Origin: Planctomycetota bacterium
GTDB lineage: Bacteria; Planctomycetota; Phycisphaerae; Phycisphaerales; UBA1924
Assembly (NCBI GenBank): GCA_013285505.1
Contig: CP053450.1
Location: 3,580,796 to 3,644,795 of the forward strand
Direction of reading: 5' to 3'
Length of the DNA: 64,000 bases
The notes under the pieces are model-generated. The model was given only the letters and a program-made list of their open reading frames with translations, was not told the DNA's origin and did not search any database. Shown in pieces: positions 54,984-63,038 of this stretch (its first letter is position 1; every line of letters starts with the position of its first letter). The translations under genes were made by a program, and so were the position numbers.

Positions 54984-55982
54984 ATGGGCACCGTCGCGTC
55001 GAAGAAACCCGCCTCCAAATCCACCCGGCGCAAAGCCGGCACGGGCACCCCGCCCAAGGCCGCCAAACCGACCAAGTCGCTCGCCCGCAGCTCCGCCCGG
55101 AGCAAGTCGCCCAAGGGCCGGGTCGCGTTCTACCTCGGCGATTGCCGCGAGGTGCTGCCGCAGATCCCCGAGGTGCAGAAGAAGTCGGTCCGGCTGGTCT
55201 TCGCCGACCCGCCCTTCAACTGGAAGCGCGACTACGACCGGCAGGAGACCGGGCACGCGTGGGACGACGCGATGTCGCGCGAGGAATACCTCGCCTTTAC
55301 CTACGGCTGGCTGGACGCGTGCATCGAGGCCCTCACCGACGACGGCTCGATCTGGGTGAACATCCCCGACGACTCGGCCGCCGAGATCGCGGTGCACCTC
55401 AAAGGCCGCGGGCTGCACATGGTCAACTGGTGCATCTGGCACTACCGCTTCGGGCAGAACACGACCAAGCGGTTCATCAACAGCAAGGTCCACGCGCTCT
55501 ACTTCTGCCGCGACCCCGACAACCGCGTCTGGAACAGCGACGACATCGTCGAGGTCTCCGACCGCCGCGCGATCTACGGCGACCCCCGCACCGAGAGCAA
55601 GCGTGACGGCATGCCCGCGGGCATGCGTGTGCCGATGGACGTGTGGTACGGCCAGTACTGGGGCCGCATCCAGGGCAACAACAAGGAACGCCGCCACCAC
55701 CACGACAACCAGCTCCCCGAGGTCTACCTCGAGCGGGTCATCCTCGCCTGCTCCAACCCCGGCGACATCGTGCTCGACCCCTTCATCGGCAGCGGCACCA
55801 CCGCGGTCGTCGCCCGAGAGCACGGACGCGACTTCGTCGGCACCGAGTTCAGCCGCGAAAACCTCGAGGGGGCGTTCGAACGCACCGGCGAGGGCATGCT
55901 GCGCAAGGGCATGGCCCGCGGCGTGAGTTCGGCGATCCACCCCAACCGCCGCAAACCCCGCAACGACCCCGCGCCGGAATGA
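54984..55982 (+). CDS. Orphan site-specific DNA methyltransferase with basic N-terminal tail
   Basis: An N4-cytosine or N6-adenine methyltransferase. Motif IV is VFADPPFNWKRDY near residue 75 and motif I is DPFIGSGTTAVVAREHG near residue 270, with motif IV before motif I, the beta-class order. The first 45 residues are a Lys/Arg/Ser/Ala/Pro-rich tail (SKKPASKSTRRKAG, PPKAAKPTKSLARSSARSK) like that of histone-H1-like proteins. No restriction endonuclease gene is adjacent, so it is an orphan enzyme, perhaps for regulation. The stop overlaps the DUF167 start by ATGA. It is 332 residues. Confidence 0.9.
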   Translation: MGTVASKKPASKSTRRKAGTGTPPKAAKPTKSLARSSARSKSPKGRVAFYLGDCREVLPQIPEVQKKSVRLVFADPPFNWKRDYDRQETGHAWDDAMSREEYLAFTYGWLDACIEALTDDGSIWVNIPDDSAAEIAVHLKGRGLHMVNWCIWHYRFGQNTTKRFINSKVHALYFCRDPDNRVWNSDDIVEVSDRRAIYGDPRTESKRDGMPAGMRVPMDVWYGQYWGRIQGNNKERRHHHDNQLPEVYLERVILACSNPGDIVLDPFIGSGTTAVVAREHGRDFVGTEFSRENLEGAFERTGEGMLRKGMARGVSSAIHPNRRKPRNDPAPE

Positions 55983-56284
55983 CCGGCGGCGGCGTCATCT
56001 CGCCCGCCGAGCACGGCGTCACCGTCCGCATCAAGGCCGTCCCCGGTGCCAAACGCGACGAGATCGTCGGCGTGCTGGGCGACCGACTCAAGGTCCGCGT
56101 GAGCGCACCGCCCGAGGGCGGCAAGGCCAACAAGGCGATCTGCGCCCTGCTGGCCAAGACCCTCGGCGTCAAACCCCGCGACGTCGAGATCGTCAGCGGG
56201 CTGACCAACCCCGAAAAGGTCGCCCGCGTTCGCGGCATCGACGAAGCAACCGCGAGCAGATACGTGCTGGGTGCGAGGGAGTAG
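55979..56284 (+). CDS. DUF167 (YggU-like) protein
   Basis: A 101-residue protein. VTVRIKAVPGAKRDEIVGVL, LKVRVSAPPEGGKANKAI and VEIVSGLTNPEKVARV are the DUF167 signature. The family is small and universal, with unknown function. Translation is coupled to the methyltransferase by an ATGA overlap. Confidence 0.9.
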   Translation: MTGGGVISPAEHGVTVRIKAVPGAKRDEIVGVLGDRLKVRVSAPPEGGKANKAICALLAKTLGVKPRDVEIVSGLTNPEKVARVRGIDEATASRYVLGARE

Positions 56285-56411
56285 GCCCGCATTCAAACCG
56301 CGTGCCGTGGACTCGCTCACGACGTTCGAGAATGGCAGTGGTCGTCGATCGGTTGGACACCGCGTGGCCTTCGTTCGAAGACTCACTCAGACCACGGCAC
56401 CCCGTAGACAC

Positions 56412-57623
56412 TCAGCCTTCGGCCGCGAGTTCCTGCTTCAGCGCCCTGGCCAGATACTCGTACTGCTCCGGCGTGTTGTACGCCTGCGCACTGATCCGCA
56501 GCAGCCGCCGGCCCTGGCTCGGCAGGCTCCACACCGGCACCTGGATGTGGTGCTTCTCGACGAGCTTCTCCTGCAGCGGGTCCTCGTACCCGCCCGGTGA
56601 CGTGCCGCCGGATTCGAGCCCGACGCCGGGCACGACGATCGTCGCCATCGAGCCGACCAAGTCGTCGGGCGTCGCCGGCTCGCACCCCAGCGCATCGCAG
56701 AGGATCCTGCGCCCCTTGAGCGCGAGCGCGTTGTTGCGCGCGCGCAGCGCGTCCCACGACCCCTCCAGCGTCGCCATGAACTCCAGCGCCTCCGGCACCA
56801 CCAGGAATCGTGTGTAGTCGTCGGTGCCGATGTAGTCGAACAGGCAGCGGAACCGATCACGATCGGGACGCTTGAGGTGGGCCCGGGCCGAGAGCGCGAG
56901 CGGCTCGAAGCCCTCGCGCCGGTCGGGGTGCACCCACAGGAACGCCGAGCCCTTCGGGCAGCACGGCCACTTGTGCAGGTTGGCGGTGTAGTAATCGGCG
57001 TTGGTTGCGCTCACATCGACGGGGATCTGCCCCGGCGCGTGCGCACCGTCGAGCAACACCTCGACGCCCTTGGCCCGCAGCGCCAGCACCAGCCGATCGA
57101 CCGGGAAGATCAACGCCGTCGGGCTGGTGATGTGGCTCAGCAGCACGATGCGGGTGCGGTCGGTCACCGCGTCCATCACCGCGTGGAAAATCTCGTCGGA
57201 GGACTTCGTCGGGAAGGGCACGGACGCGCGGACGACTTTCGCCCCGACGCGCTTGGCCGCCTTGGTAAACGTACTGATGCACGCCGAATACTCGTGATCG
57301 TTCACCACGATCTCGTCGCCGGACTTCAGCCCGAGGTTGTCGATGACGGTCGCGACCGCCTGCGTGACGTTGGGCAGAAACGCCAGCCCCTCCGCGTCGC
57401 ACCCGATGAACTCGGCGAGCGACGCGCGGGCCGCGTCGAGCAACCCCTCGACGTCGAGCATGAAGAACCGCACAAGCTCGCGTTCCATCCGGTCGCGGAA
57501 GCGCTGCTGGGCCTCAAGAATCGGGACCGGGCACGCGCCGTAGCTGCCGTGGTTCAGGAACACCACACCGGGGTCGAGACGCCAGTGACGCGAGTGGGAC
57601 GAGGGAGCGGGAAGTGTTGGCAT
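56412..57623 (-). CDS. Class V aminotransferase, isopenicillin-N-epimerase-like
   Basis: A PLP-dependent enzyme of fold type I. VFLNHGSYGACP is the usual start, VLLDGAHAPGQIPVD holds the PLP-binding Asp and His, and TANLHKWPCCPKGSAFLWV contains the Schiff-base Lys (HK). Members act as isopenicillin N epimerase, cysteine desulfurase or other lyases, so the true reaction is open. It is 403 residues. The ATG is 6 bases after TATGCT. Confidence 0.87.
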   Translation of the reverse strand: MPTLPAPSSHSRHWRLDPGVVFLNHGSYGACPVPILEAQQRFRDRMERELVRFFMLDVEGLLDAARASLAEFIGCDAEGLAFLPNVTQAVATVIDNLGLKSGDEIVVNDHEYSACISTFTKAAKRVGAKVVRASVPFPTKSSDEIFHAVMDAVTDRTRIVLLSHITSPTALIFPVDRLVLALRAKGVEVLLDGAHAPGQIPVDVSATNADYYTANLHKWPCCPKGSAFLWVHPDRREGFEPLALSARAHLKRPDRDRFRCLFDYIGTDDYTRFLVVPEALEFMATLEGSWDALRARNNALALKGRRILCDALGCEPATPDDLVGSMATIVVPGVGLESGGTSPGGYEDPLQEKLVEKHHIQVPVWSLPSQGRRLLRISAQAYNTPEQYEYLARALKQELAAEG

Positions 57624-57629
57624 GGCCGC

Positions 57630-57635
57630 AGCATA
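57630..57635 (-). promoter_or_regulatory. -10 element of the aminotransferase gene (leaderless type)
   Basis: TATGCT on the minus strand ends 6 bases before the ATG. Confidence 0.45.
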
Positions 57636-57645
57636 GCGGCGCGGG

Positions 57646-58002
57646 TCACGCCTCGAAGTCGATCAACCGCCCGGCGTTGACGCCGGTGGCCGCGCCGTTG
57701 CGGGCCGCGGGGTTGGTGTAGATCGGCATTGCGCTCGACGCCTGCGCCGGGGCGTGCCCGTCGAAGCTGACCTGCCCGGGAACCTTCGCCGCCGCGAGCG
57801 GATTGGTCGGGGTCGAACGGGCCTTGGCCGCGGCCGAGAGATCGAACGAGTCGTGCGCGTCGGCCCGCGAGGCACGCTCCGTCGTCGACGTCGCGCCGGG
57901 CTGGGACGCCGCCTGCTGCTGCGGCACGGCCCGGACCATCAGCGGTCGGACATTGCCGTAGGCCTGCGCAGCGGTCGAGAATGGGAGGACGCGGTCACTC
58001 AT
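57646..58002 (-). CDS. Hypothetical protein, low complexity
   Basis: A 118-residue protein starting MSDRVLPFSTAAQAYGNVRP. It is rich in Ala, Pro, Ser and Gln and contains no known domain or membrane segment. The short motif GRLIDFEA ends it. It may be a secretion substrate or a partly disordered adaptor. TAGAGT lies 9 bases before the ATG. An in-frame GTG at 58011 is possible, but is less likely because it sits against the TAGAGT hexamer. It is on the same strand as the aminotransferase gene, which starts 22 bases downstream of its stop. Confidence 0.55.
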   Translation of the reverse strand: MSDRVLPFSTAAQAYGNVRPLMVRAVPQQQAASQPGATSTTERASRADAHDSFDLSAAAKARSTPTNPLAAAKVPGQVSFDGHAPAQASSAMPIYTNPAARNGAATGVNAGRLIDFEA

Positions 58003-58011
58003 AGCGGGCAC

Positions 58012-58017
58012 ACTCTA
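58012..58017 (-). promoter_or_regulatory. Possible -10 element of the hypothetical gene
   Basis: TAGAGT on the minus strand ends 9 bases before the ATG at 58002. Confidence 0.3.
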
Positions 58018-58104
58018 CCCCATGGATCGGCGCGGCTGTAGGTCCCGCGTGAGTTATAGTTGCGCGCGCAAACCAACGACCGGATAACCCGCCCTTCGGG
58101 CGGC

Positions 58105-59252
58105 TCAGCTCCAGTCGAGCCCCTCGGGCAGCGTGTTCAGGTTGCGGCAGCCGTCGGCGGTCACCACCACCATGTCCTCGATCCGGACACCGCCGATCGC
58201 CGCCGAGTAGAGCCCCGGCTCGATCGTCAGCGCGTCACCAACGACTAATTCCGGCCCGTTCCGGTCCAGCAGCGGCGGCTCGTGGACCTCGAGCCCGATG
58301 CCGTGGCCCGTGCCGTGGGGCATGCACGTGAACGTGTCCGCCGCCCCCTCGGGCGGCGCCGTCATGTGGTACCCGTGCGCCGTGAGCACGCGTGAGGTCT
58401 CGGCGTGCACCGCGTCGCCGGTCACGCCGGCCTTGGTCGCCGCGATCGCCGCGGCCTTGGCCTCGACCACCGCCGTGTGCATCCGGGCGATCTCGTCGGG
58501 CACGTCGCCGTGCACGACCACCCGCGTGCAGTCGCCGTTGTAGAGCGTCGCCTTGTTCTGCGGGAACACGTCCACGATGACCGGCTTGCCCGTGTACAGC
58601 GGGCCGGAGCCGCGGTTGTGGCAGTCGCCGCCCTCCGTGCCGCAGGCGACGATCGCGTCCGGGCTCGAATAGCCCAGCTCCAGCAGCCAGATGTCCATCA
58701 TGGCGCGCACACGGTCACCGGTCAGCGGCTCGCCGCCGTGCAGCAGCACGCCGTCGGTGTCGGCCGGGGCCCTAGCGATCATCTGCAGCGTCCGCAGCAT
58801 GACCTGTTCGGTCGTCGCCTGCGCCTCGGCGAGCCAGGCGATCTCCTGCTCGTCCTTGGCGCGACGATCGAGCACACCCTTGTCGGCGTCGTACTCGAGC
58901 GTGAGCCCCGCCTCCTGGATGTGGTGGGCGAAGATGAAGGGGAGCGAGCGGTCGGTGACGACCTTGGTCACGCCGTTGCGGCGGAGGCACTCGACCACCG
59001 CCTGAGCCGTGCCGGTCTCGCGGTCGCCGCTCAGGCCGCCCTCGGGGGTGAAGTCTGCGTAGCCGAAGACGGCGTCGGGCGCGGGCGTGCGCGCGCACGG
59101 TCCATCTCGATCTCCCGCAGGATGAGCGAACGCCGCGGCGTGGCCCCCTCGATCTCGATCAACGCCGCGGGGTCGCCCACGTTAAAGCGGATGGCGTGGT
59201 ACAGGATCGCGTTCTTCGCGGGGATGCCGGCGGTGAGTGTGGCGGTGGTCAT
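58105..59252 (-). CDS. M24-family Xaa-Pro peptidase (one frameshift)
   Basis: An M24 (pita-bread) metallopeptidase that should cleave X-Pro bonds. Metal ligands are in PVIVDVFPQNK and NGDCTRV (Asp), HGTGHGIGLEVHE (His), LTIEPGLYS (Glu) and GVRIEDM (Glu). The N-terminal creatinase-like domain begins MTTATLTAGIPAKNAILYH. The frame changes near 59090, between LILREIEMDRAR and APDAVFGYADFTPEGG, in a run of CG repeats. It is about 380 residues, normal for Xaa-Pro dipeptidases. Cytoplasmic; no signal peptide. Confidence 0.86.
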
Positions 59253-59317
59253 GAGGGATTATTGTCACAGACTCGCGCCCGCTCGGCCCCGAACCCCCAC
59301 CGACCCCCGCCGACCTG

Positions 59318-60319
59318 TCAGAGCTGGCTGGCGGTGAAGCTGGAACCGACCTCTTCCCGGTCCCAGTTGTGGCTCACGCCACGCTTGGTCTCGTAATAGT
59401 CCCAGATTTCAAACCAGTAGCTCTTGAACCGGAATTCGCCGAACGGCTCGTAGTGGGCCGCCAGGCGCTTCATGATCGACGCGTCGGTGCCCTTCATGCC
59501 CAGCACGGCCTTGCCGTGGCGCAGGCTCTCAGAATCGAGCGCCAGGCGGGAGTAGCGTCCCAGCAGTTGCATGATGTTGCCCGCGGCATACGGCCCGATG
59601 CCGGGAAGCGATTTCAGGAACCCGAACGCCTCGTCGTCCGTCGTGGCCGGGTCGGTGAGCCACGCCTCGTCCACCTCGGCGGGCCTGCCGCCCCGGGGGA
59701 CGAACATCTTGGCGAGTTCCACCATCCGCTGGTCGCGGTATCCGACGCGGCAGCGGGGCGCGGAGCGTGCCGGGGCGGGCGCGGGACACGCGCTTGGCCG
59801 AGGGGAACGCCCCCGACTCGCCGAGCACTTCGCAAAGCCGGCGGTTCATGTGCACTGTGCTCGGCCAGGTGACGTTGCAGCTGGTGACGGTCTTGAGCAC
59901 GTCCTCGAAGAGCGTCGGCGAGCGGAATAGGCGGCTCCGCCCGGACTGCTTCCATCGCGGGTCGAGCGCGTGGAAAGCACGGGCGTGGGCCTCGTCCTCG
60001 TCGAGGCGGAACATGCGGGCGCACTGCGCGCGCTTCGGCCTGCTCTGCTCGGGTAAGCGCCCGGTCGAACGCGGCTGCGAGCGGAGCCGCCGGGAACGTG
60101 CGGGAAGCTCATCCGCCCGGGCCGGCCGGCGCGGTGGGTCTTGCGGTGTTCCTGAGAGATCGTCGCTCGGGCCGGGCCGCCGGAGAGCAGGAGCGAGCGC
60201 GTCAGCGTCTGCCGGCGGACGTCCCAGTGGTTGGGGGCGAGCAGGAAATAGCCGTAGGAACAGACATCGCGGCTGAGCACGAAGTCTGCGGGGACGCGGA
60301 TGGTCAGGCGGGTGCCCAC
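59318..60319 (-). CDS. HhH-GPD DNA glycosylase, AlkA/OGG-like (about three frameshifts)
   Basis: A base-excision DNA glycosylase. The N-terminal domain holds SYGYFLLAPNHWDVRRQTL, and the helix-hairpin-helix is SLPGIGPYAAGNIMQLLG, followed by the catalytic Asp in RLALDSE. The C-terminus has RLAAHYEPFGEFRFKSYWF. Frame changes are needed near 60090, 60025 and 59770; segments such as RCRVGYRDQRMVELAKMF and TVTSCNVTWPSTVHMNRR then join up. A GTG at 60319 is the likely start, 8 bases after the zinc-ribbon gene, so they are co-transcribed. The lesion could be 3-methyladenine or an oxidised base. Confidence 0.78.
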
Positions 60320-60327
60320 GGGGGCGA

Positions 60328-61083
60328 TCAGCGCTTGCTGGTCGGTGTGATCGCCTCGGCCGACTCGGGGGAGAGGTAGAGGATGCACTGGCAGTTCGGG
60401 CAGTTGGTGAACTGGCCGGTCAGCAGCGCGACGCCGGACTGCATCGGCACGGCCATCATGCACGCGCCGCAGTGGTACTCGTGCCGCTTGACGTCGGCGA
60501 TCTCCATCGGCGCCATCGTGTCCTCTTCGCGGTGCTCGTACAGCCGCTCGTAGTCGGCGAGGACATTGGCCGGGACTTCCTCGGCCGCCTCGATGCGTTC
60601 CTTCTTGAGCAACTCGAGGCGTTCGGCGATCTCGGCCTTGCGCTCCTTGCACTGGGTCTCGGCGACGTCGCGCATCTTGGAACGCTCGGCCCGCTGGGCG
60701 TCGAGCTCGGCCAGCTCGGCCTTCAGCTCGTCGGCGCGGTTCATCTGGCCGAGAGCTTCCTCCTCGACCTTGGCCTTGTCGGCCTTGAGGGTGTTGACCT
60801 CGGTGAGGAAGGTCTGGTAGTCCTTGGTGGTCCGCGCCGTGTCCATCTGCTCGCGGATCTGCTCGAGCCGCTCGTTGGTTGACCGCACGTCGTTTTCTGC
60901 GTTGGCGACCGAGGCGCTGATCTGCTTGACCTGCTTGGCGAGGGCGACGTGCTTGGCGTCCAGGGCCTTGAGCTGCTTGGACTGCTCGGCGAAGAACCGC
61001 TCTGCGGCGCGGAGCCGGGATTGCAGCCCGGCGAGTTGGCGATCAATTTGAAACACACGCAGCAGACGGGTGGTGACGTCCAT
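60328..61083 (-). CDS. Coiled-coil protein with C4 zinc ribbon (COG1579-like)
   Basis: About 180 residues of coiled coil (LAGLQSRLRAAERFFAEQSK, ERLEQIREQMDTARTTKDYQ) end in a zinc ribbon, YHCGACMM...TNCPNCQC, with four Cys. The TKDYQTFLTEV motif is typical of this widespread family of unknown role; some relatives have been linked to secretion or nucleic-acid binding. It is 251 residues. TACACT (61119-61124, minus strand) is a likely -10, with a leader of about 30 bases. Confidence 0.87.
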   Translation of the reverse strand: MDVTTRLLRVFQIDRQLAGLQSRLRAAERFFAEQSKQLKALDAKHVALAKQVKQISASVANAENDVRSTNERLEQIREQMDTARTTKDYQTFLTEVNTLKADKAKVEEEALGQMNRADELKAELAELDAQRAERSKMRDVAETQCKERKAEIAERLELLKKERIEAAEEVPANVLADYERLYEHREEDTMAPMEIADVKRHEYHCGACMMAVPMQSGVALLTGQFTNCPNCQCILYLSPESAEAITPTSKR

Positions 61084-61182
61084 CGAGCACTCCAGGGCGT
61101 TCAGCGGCTTCCACAATGAGTGTACCCCAAGGCGGGTGACAAATCACACATTGGTGCGGAATCAGAGCGCATCCGGGGCAGA

Positions 61183-62079
61183 TCAGGCCAGAAACTCAAG
61201 CAACCAATAGGCCGCCGGGAACACCAGCAGCAGCGAATCGAGCACGTCGATAAGCCCGCCCATGCCCGGGACGGCCGTGCCGGAATCCTTGACCCCTGCG
61301 TCGCGTTTGAGCACGCTGGCCATGAGGTCGCCGGCGTGGCCTACGAGCGAAAACACAACACCGGCCAGCACGCCGACCAGCGGACTGGGGCTCCCCGCGA
61401 CGCCCGCCCGCCCGAGAAGCAACGCCCCGACCGCCCCCACGACGCTCGCCAGGACGATGCCGCCGAAGAGGCCTTCCCACGTTTTTCCGGGGCTGAGCCA
61501 CGGGATGAGCTTGTGCCGCCCGATCGCGCGGCCCGTGAAGTAGGCCCCGGTGTCGCATGACTTGGTCACCAGGAGCACCCAGAGCAGAAGCCAGACCTCG
61601 TTGTGCCGGCGGATGGCCATGAGGAAACCGAACAAGAGGCCGAGATAGACGAACGCCAGCAGCGTCGAGCCGGTGGCGGCAATAACCCCTTCGACCGAGC
61701 AGTGCCGGGCGTGGAAGACCATCGACGCCACCAGCACCCCCACCGCCGCCGAGGCCACCAGGGCGGCCGCGGTCAGGGGGTCGGCCGACTCGGGCACGAA
61801 TGTTGACACCACCAGCCCGACCAACGCTGCGACGGTCGAGGCCCGGGCCGAGGCGGCGATGCCCTTCCGGCGGAGCATCGCGGCCAGCTCCCGAGCGGCC
61901 ACGAGGCTCAGCGCCGCCACCACCGGGAAGAGCAGCGTCCCCGGCGGGAACGTGGCGATCCCGAGCAGGTCGGCCAGCCCGGTGGGCAGCGCGACGCGGT
62001 CGATCAGGCCGTCGAGCCACAGCCCCAGGATCAGGCTGGCGATGAGCAACGAACCGGCAATCACGCGTTTGTGGAGCAC
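61183..62079 (-). CDS. cdsA: Phosphatidate cytidylyltransferase
   Basis: CdsA makes CDP-diacylglycerol, the precursor of phospholipids, in the inner membrane. Eight or so hydrophobic segments are followed by WLSPGKTWEGLFGGI and the signature SVLKRDAGVKDSG...PGMGGLIDVLDSLL. The canonical signature has HGG and D-R-x-D; here they are MGG and D-V-L-D, which is a variant form. The GTG at 62079 gives VLHKRVIAGSLL. It starts 10 bases past the uppS stop, so both are in one operon, the usual uppS-cdsA order. It is 298 residues. Confidence 0.92.
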   Translation of the reverse strand: MLHKRVIAGSLLIASLILGLWLDGLIDRVALPTGLADLLGIATFPPGTLLFPVVAALSLVAARELAAMLRRKGIAASARASTVAALVGLVVSTFVPESADPLTAAALVASAAVGVLVASMVFHARHCSVEGVIAATGSTLLAFVYLGLLFGFLMAIRRHNEVWLLLWVLLVTKSCDTGAYFTGRAIGRHKLIPWLSPGKTWEGLFGGIVLASVVGAVGALLLGRAGVAGSPSPLVGVLAGVVFSLVGHAGDLMASVLKRDAGVKDSGTAVPGMGGLIDVLDSLLLVFPAAYWLLEFLA

Positions 62080-62089
62080 AGCGGGGACT

Positions 62090-62950
62090 TTAGCGGCTCG
62101 TCGCCCGGGGTGCGGGGGCGGGCCTCGCGCCAAACCGGCGGTCCCGGGCCGCGAACGCCCGGATCGCCCCGCGGAAGTGCTCGGCGGAGAACTCGGGCCA
62201 GAAGACATCGCTGACGAACAGCTCCGCGTAGCTGATCTGCCAGAGCAGGAAATTGGACACCCGCATCTCTCCGGCGGTGCGGATCACCAGATCGGGCTCG
62301 GGCAGCCCGGCGGTGCCCAGCGCGTCCGAGATCGTGGTCTCGTCGATGGCGTCAGGCGCGAGCTCGCCCCGCTCGACGCGGCCGGCCAGGTCGCGGACCG
62401 CGTCGGTGATCTCCTGCCGCGAGCCGTAGTTGATGGCCAGGCAGAGCGTCGGCCCGACGATCTTCGACGTCGCCTCGACCAGTTGTCCGAGCGCCGCCCT
62501 GACATCTTCGGGCAGTTCGTGGACGCGGCCGATCACCCGGACCCGCACACCCTCACGGACCAGGCTCTCCCGCTCGCTCTGGCAGTAGGCGATGCAGAGC
62601 TGCATCAGCGCATCGACCTCTTCGCGAGAGCGCTTCCAGTTCTCCGTCGAGAACGAGTAGAGCGTGACCGCCTCGACGCCGAGACGGCCGCCCTCCTCCA
62701 CGATGCGCCGCACCGTCTCTGCGCCGCGGCGGTGGCCCTCGGCGTGGGGCAGCCCCTCGCGGGTCGCCCAGCGCCCGTTGCCGTCCATGATGATGGCCAC
62801 GTGCCGCGGGATGCGTGCCGGGGGCACATCGGGAAGGTGTTCGAGCGGGGCGGCGTGGGGTGTCAGGCGGGCCATCCGGGCGAGGGCCTCCCGGTCGGCG
62901 TCGGTCAGGCTCGCTGGGGCGTCCTTGTGTGCGGTCGGATCAGTGGGCAT
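62090..62950 (-). CDS. uppS: Isoprenyl (undecaprenyl) diphosphate synthase
   Basis: A cis-prenyltransferase that makes the lipid carrier for peptidoglycan and other envelope polymers. Motifs: HVAIIMDGNGRWATREG near residue 50, TLYSFSTENWKRS, CLAINYGSRQEI and DLVIRTAGEMRVSNFLLW (partly quoted as VIRTAGEMRVSNFLLW). The N-terminal 45 residues before IPRHVAIIMDG are an extra tail. TACAGT (62975-62980, minus strand) is a probable -10, giving a short leader. It is 286 residues and is followed by cdsA. Confidence 0.94.
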   Translation of the reverse strand: MPTDPTAHKDAPASLTDADREALARMARLTPHAAPLEHLPDVPPARIPRHVAIIMDGNGRWATREGLPHAEGHRRGAETVRRIVEEGGRLGVEAVTLYSFSTENWKRSREEVDALMQLCIAYCQSERESLVREGVRVRVIGRVHELPEDVRAALGQLVEATSKIVGPTLCLAINYGSRQEITDAVRDLAGRVERGELAPDAIDETTISDALGTAGLPEPDLVIRTAGEMRVSNFLLWQISYAELFVSDVFWPEFSAEHFRGAIRAFAARDRRFGARPAPAPRATSR

Positions 62951-63038
62951 GCGGGCTCCGGTGGTCGGGTGTGGACTGTACCCACAGGGTCTGCACAGAG
63001 TTCGGAATAGGGCTCTGCCGATTCCTCTGTCAAGCAGG

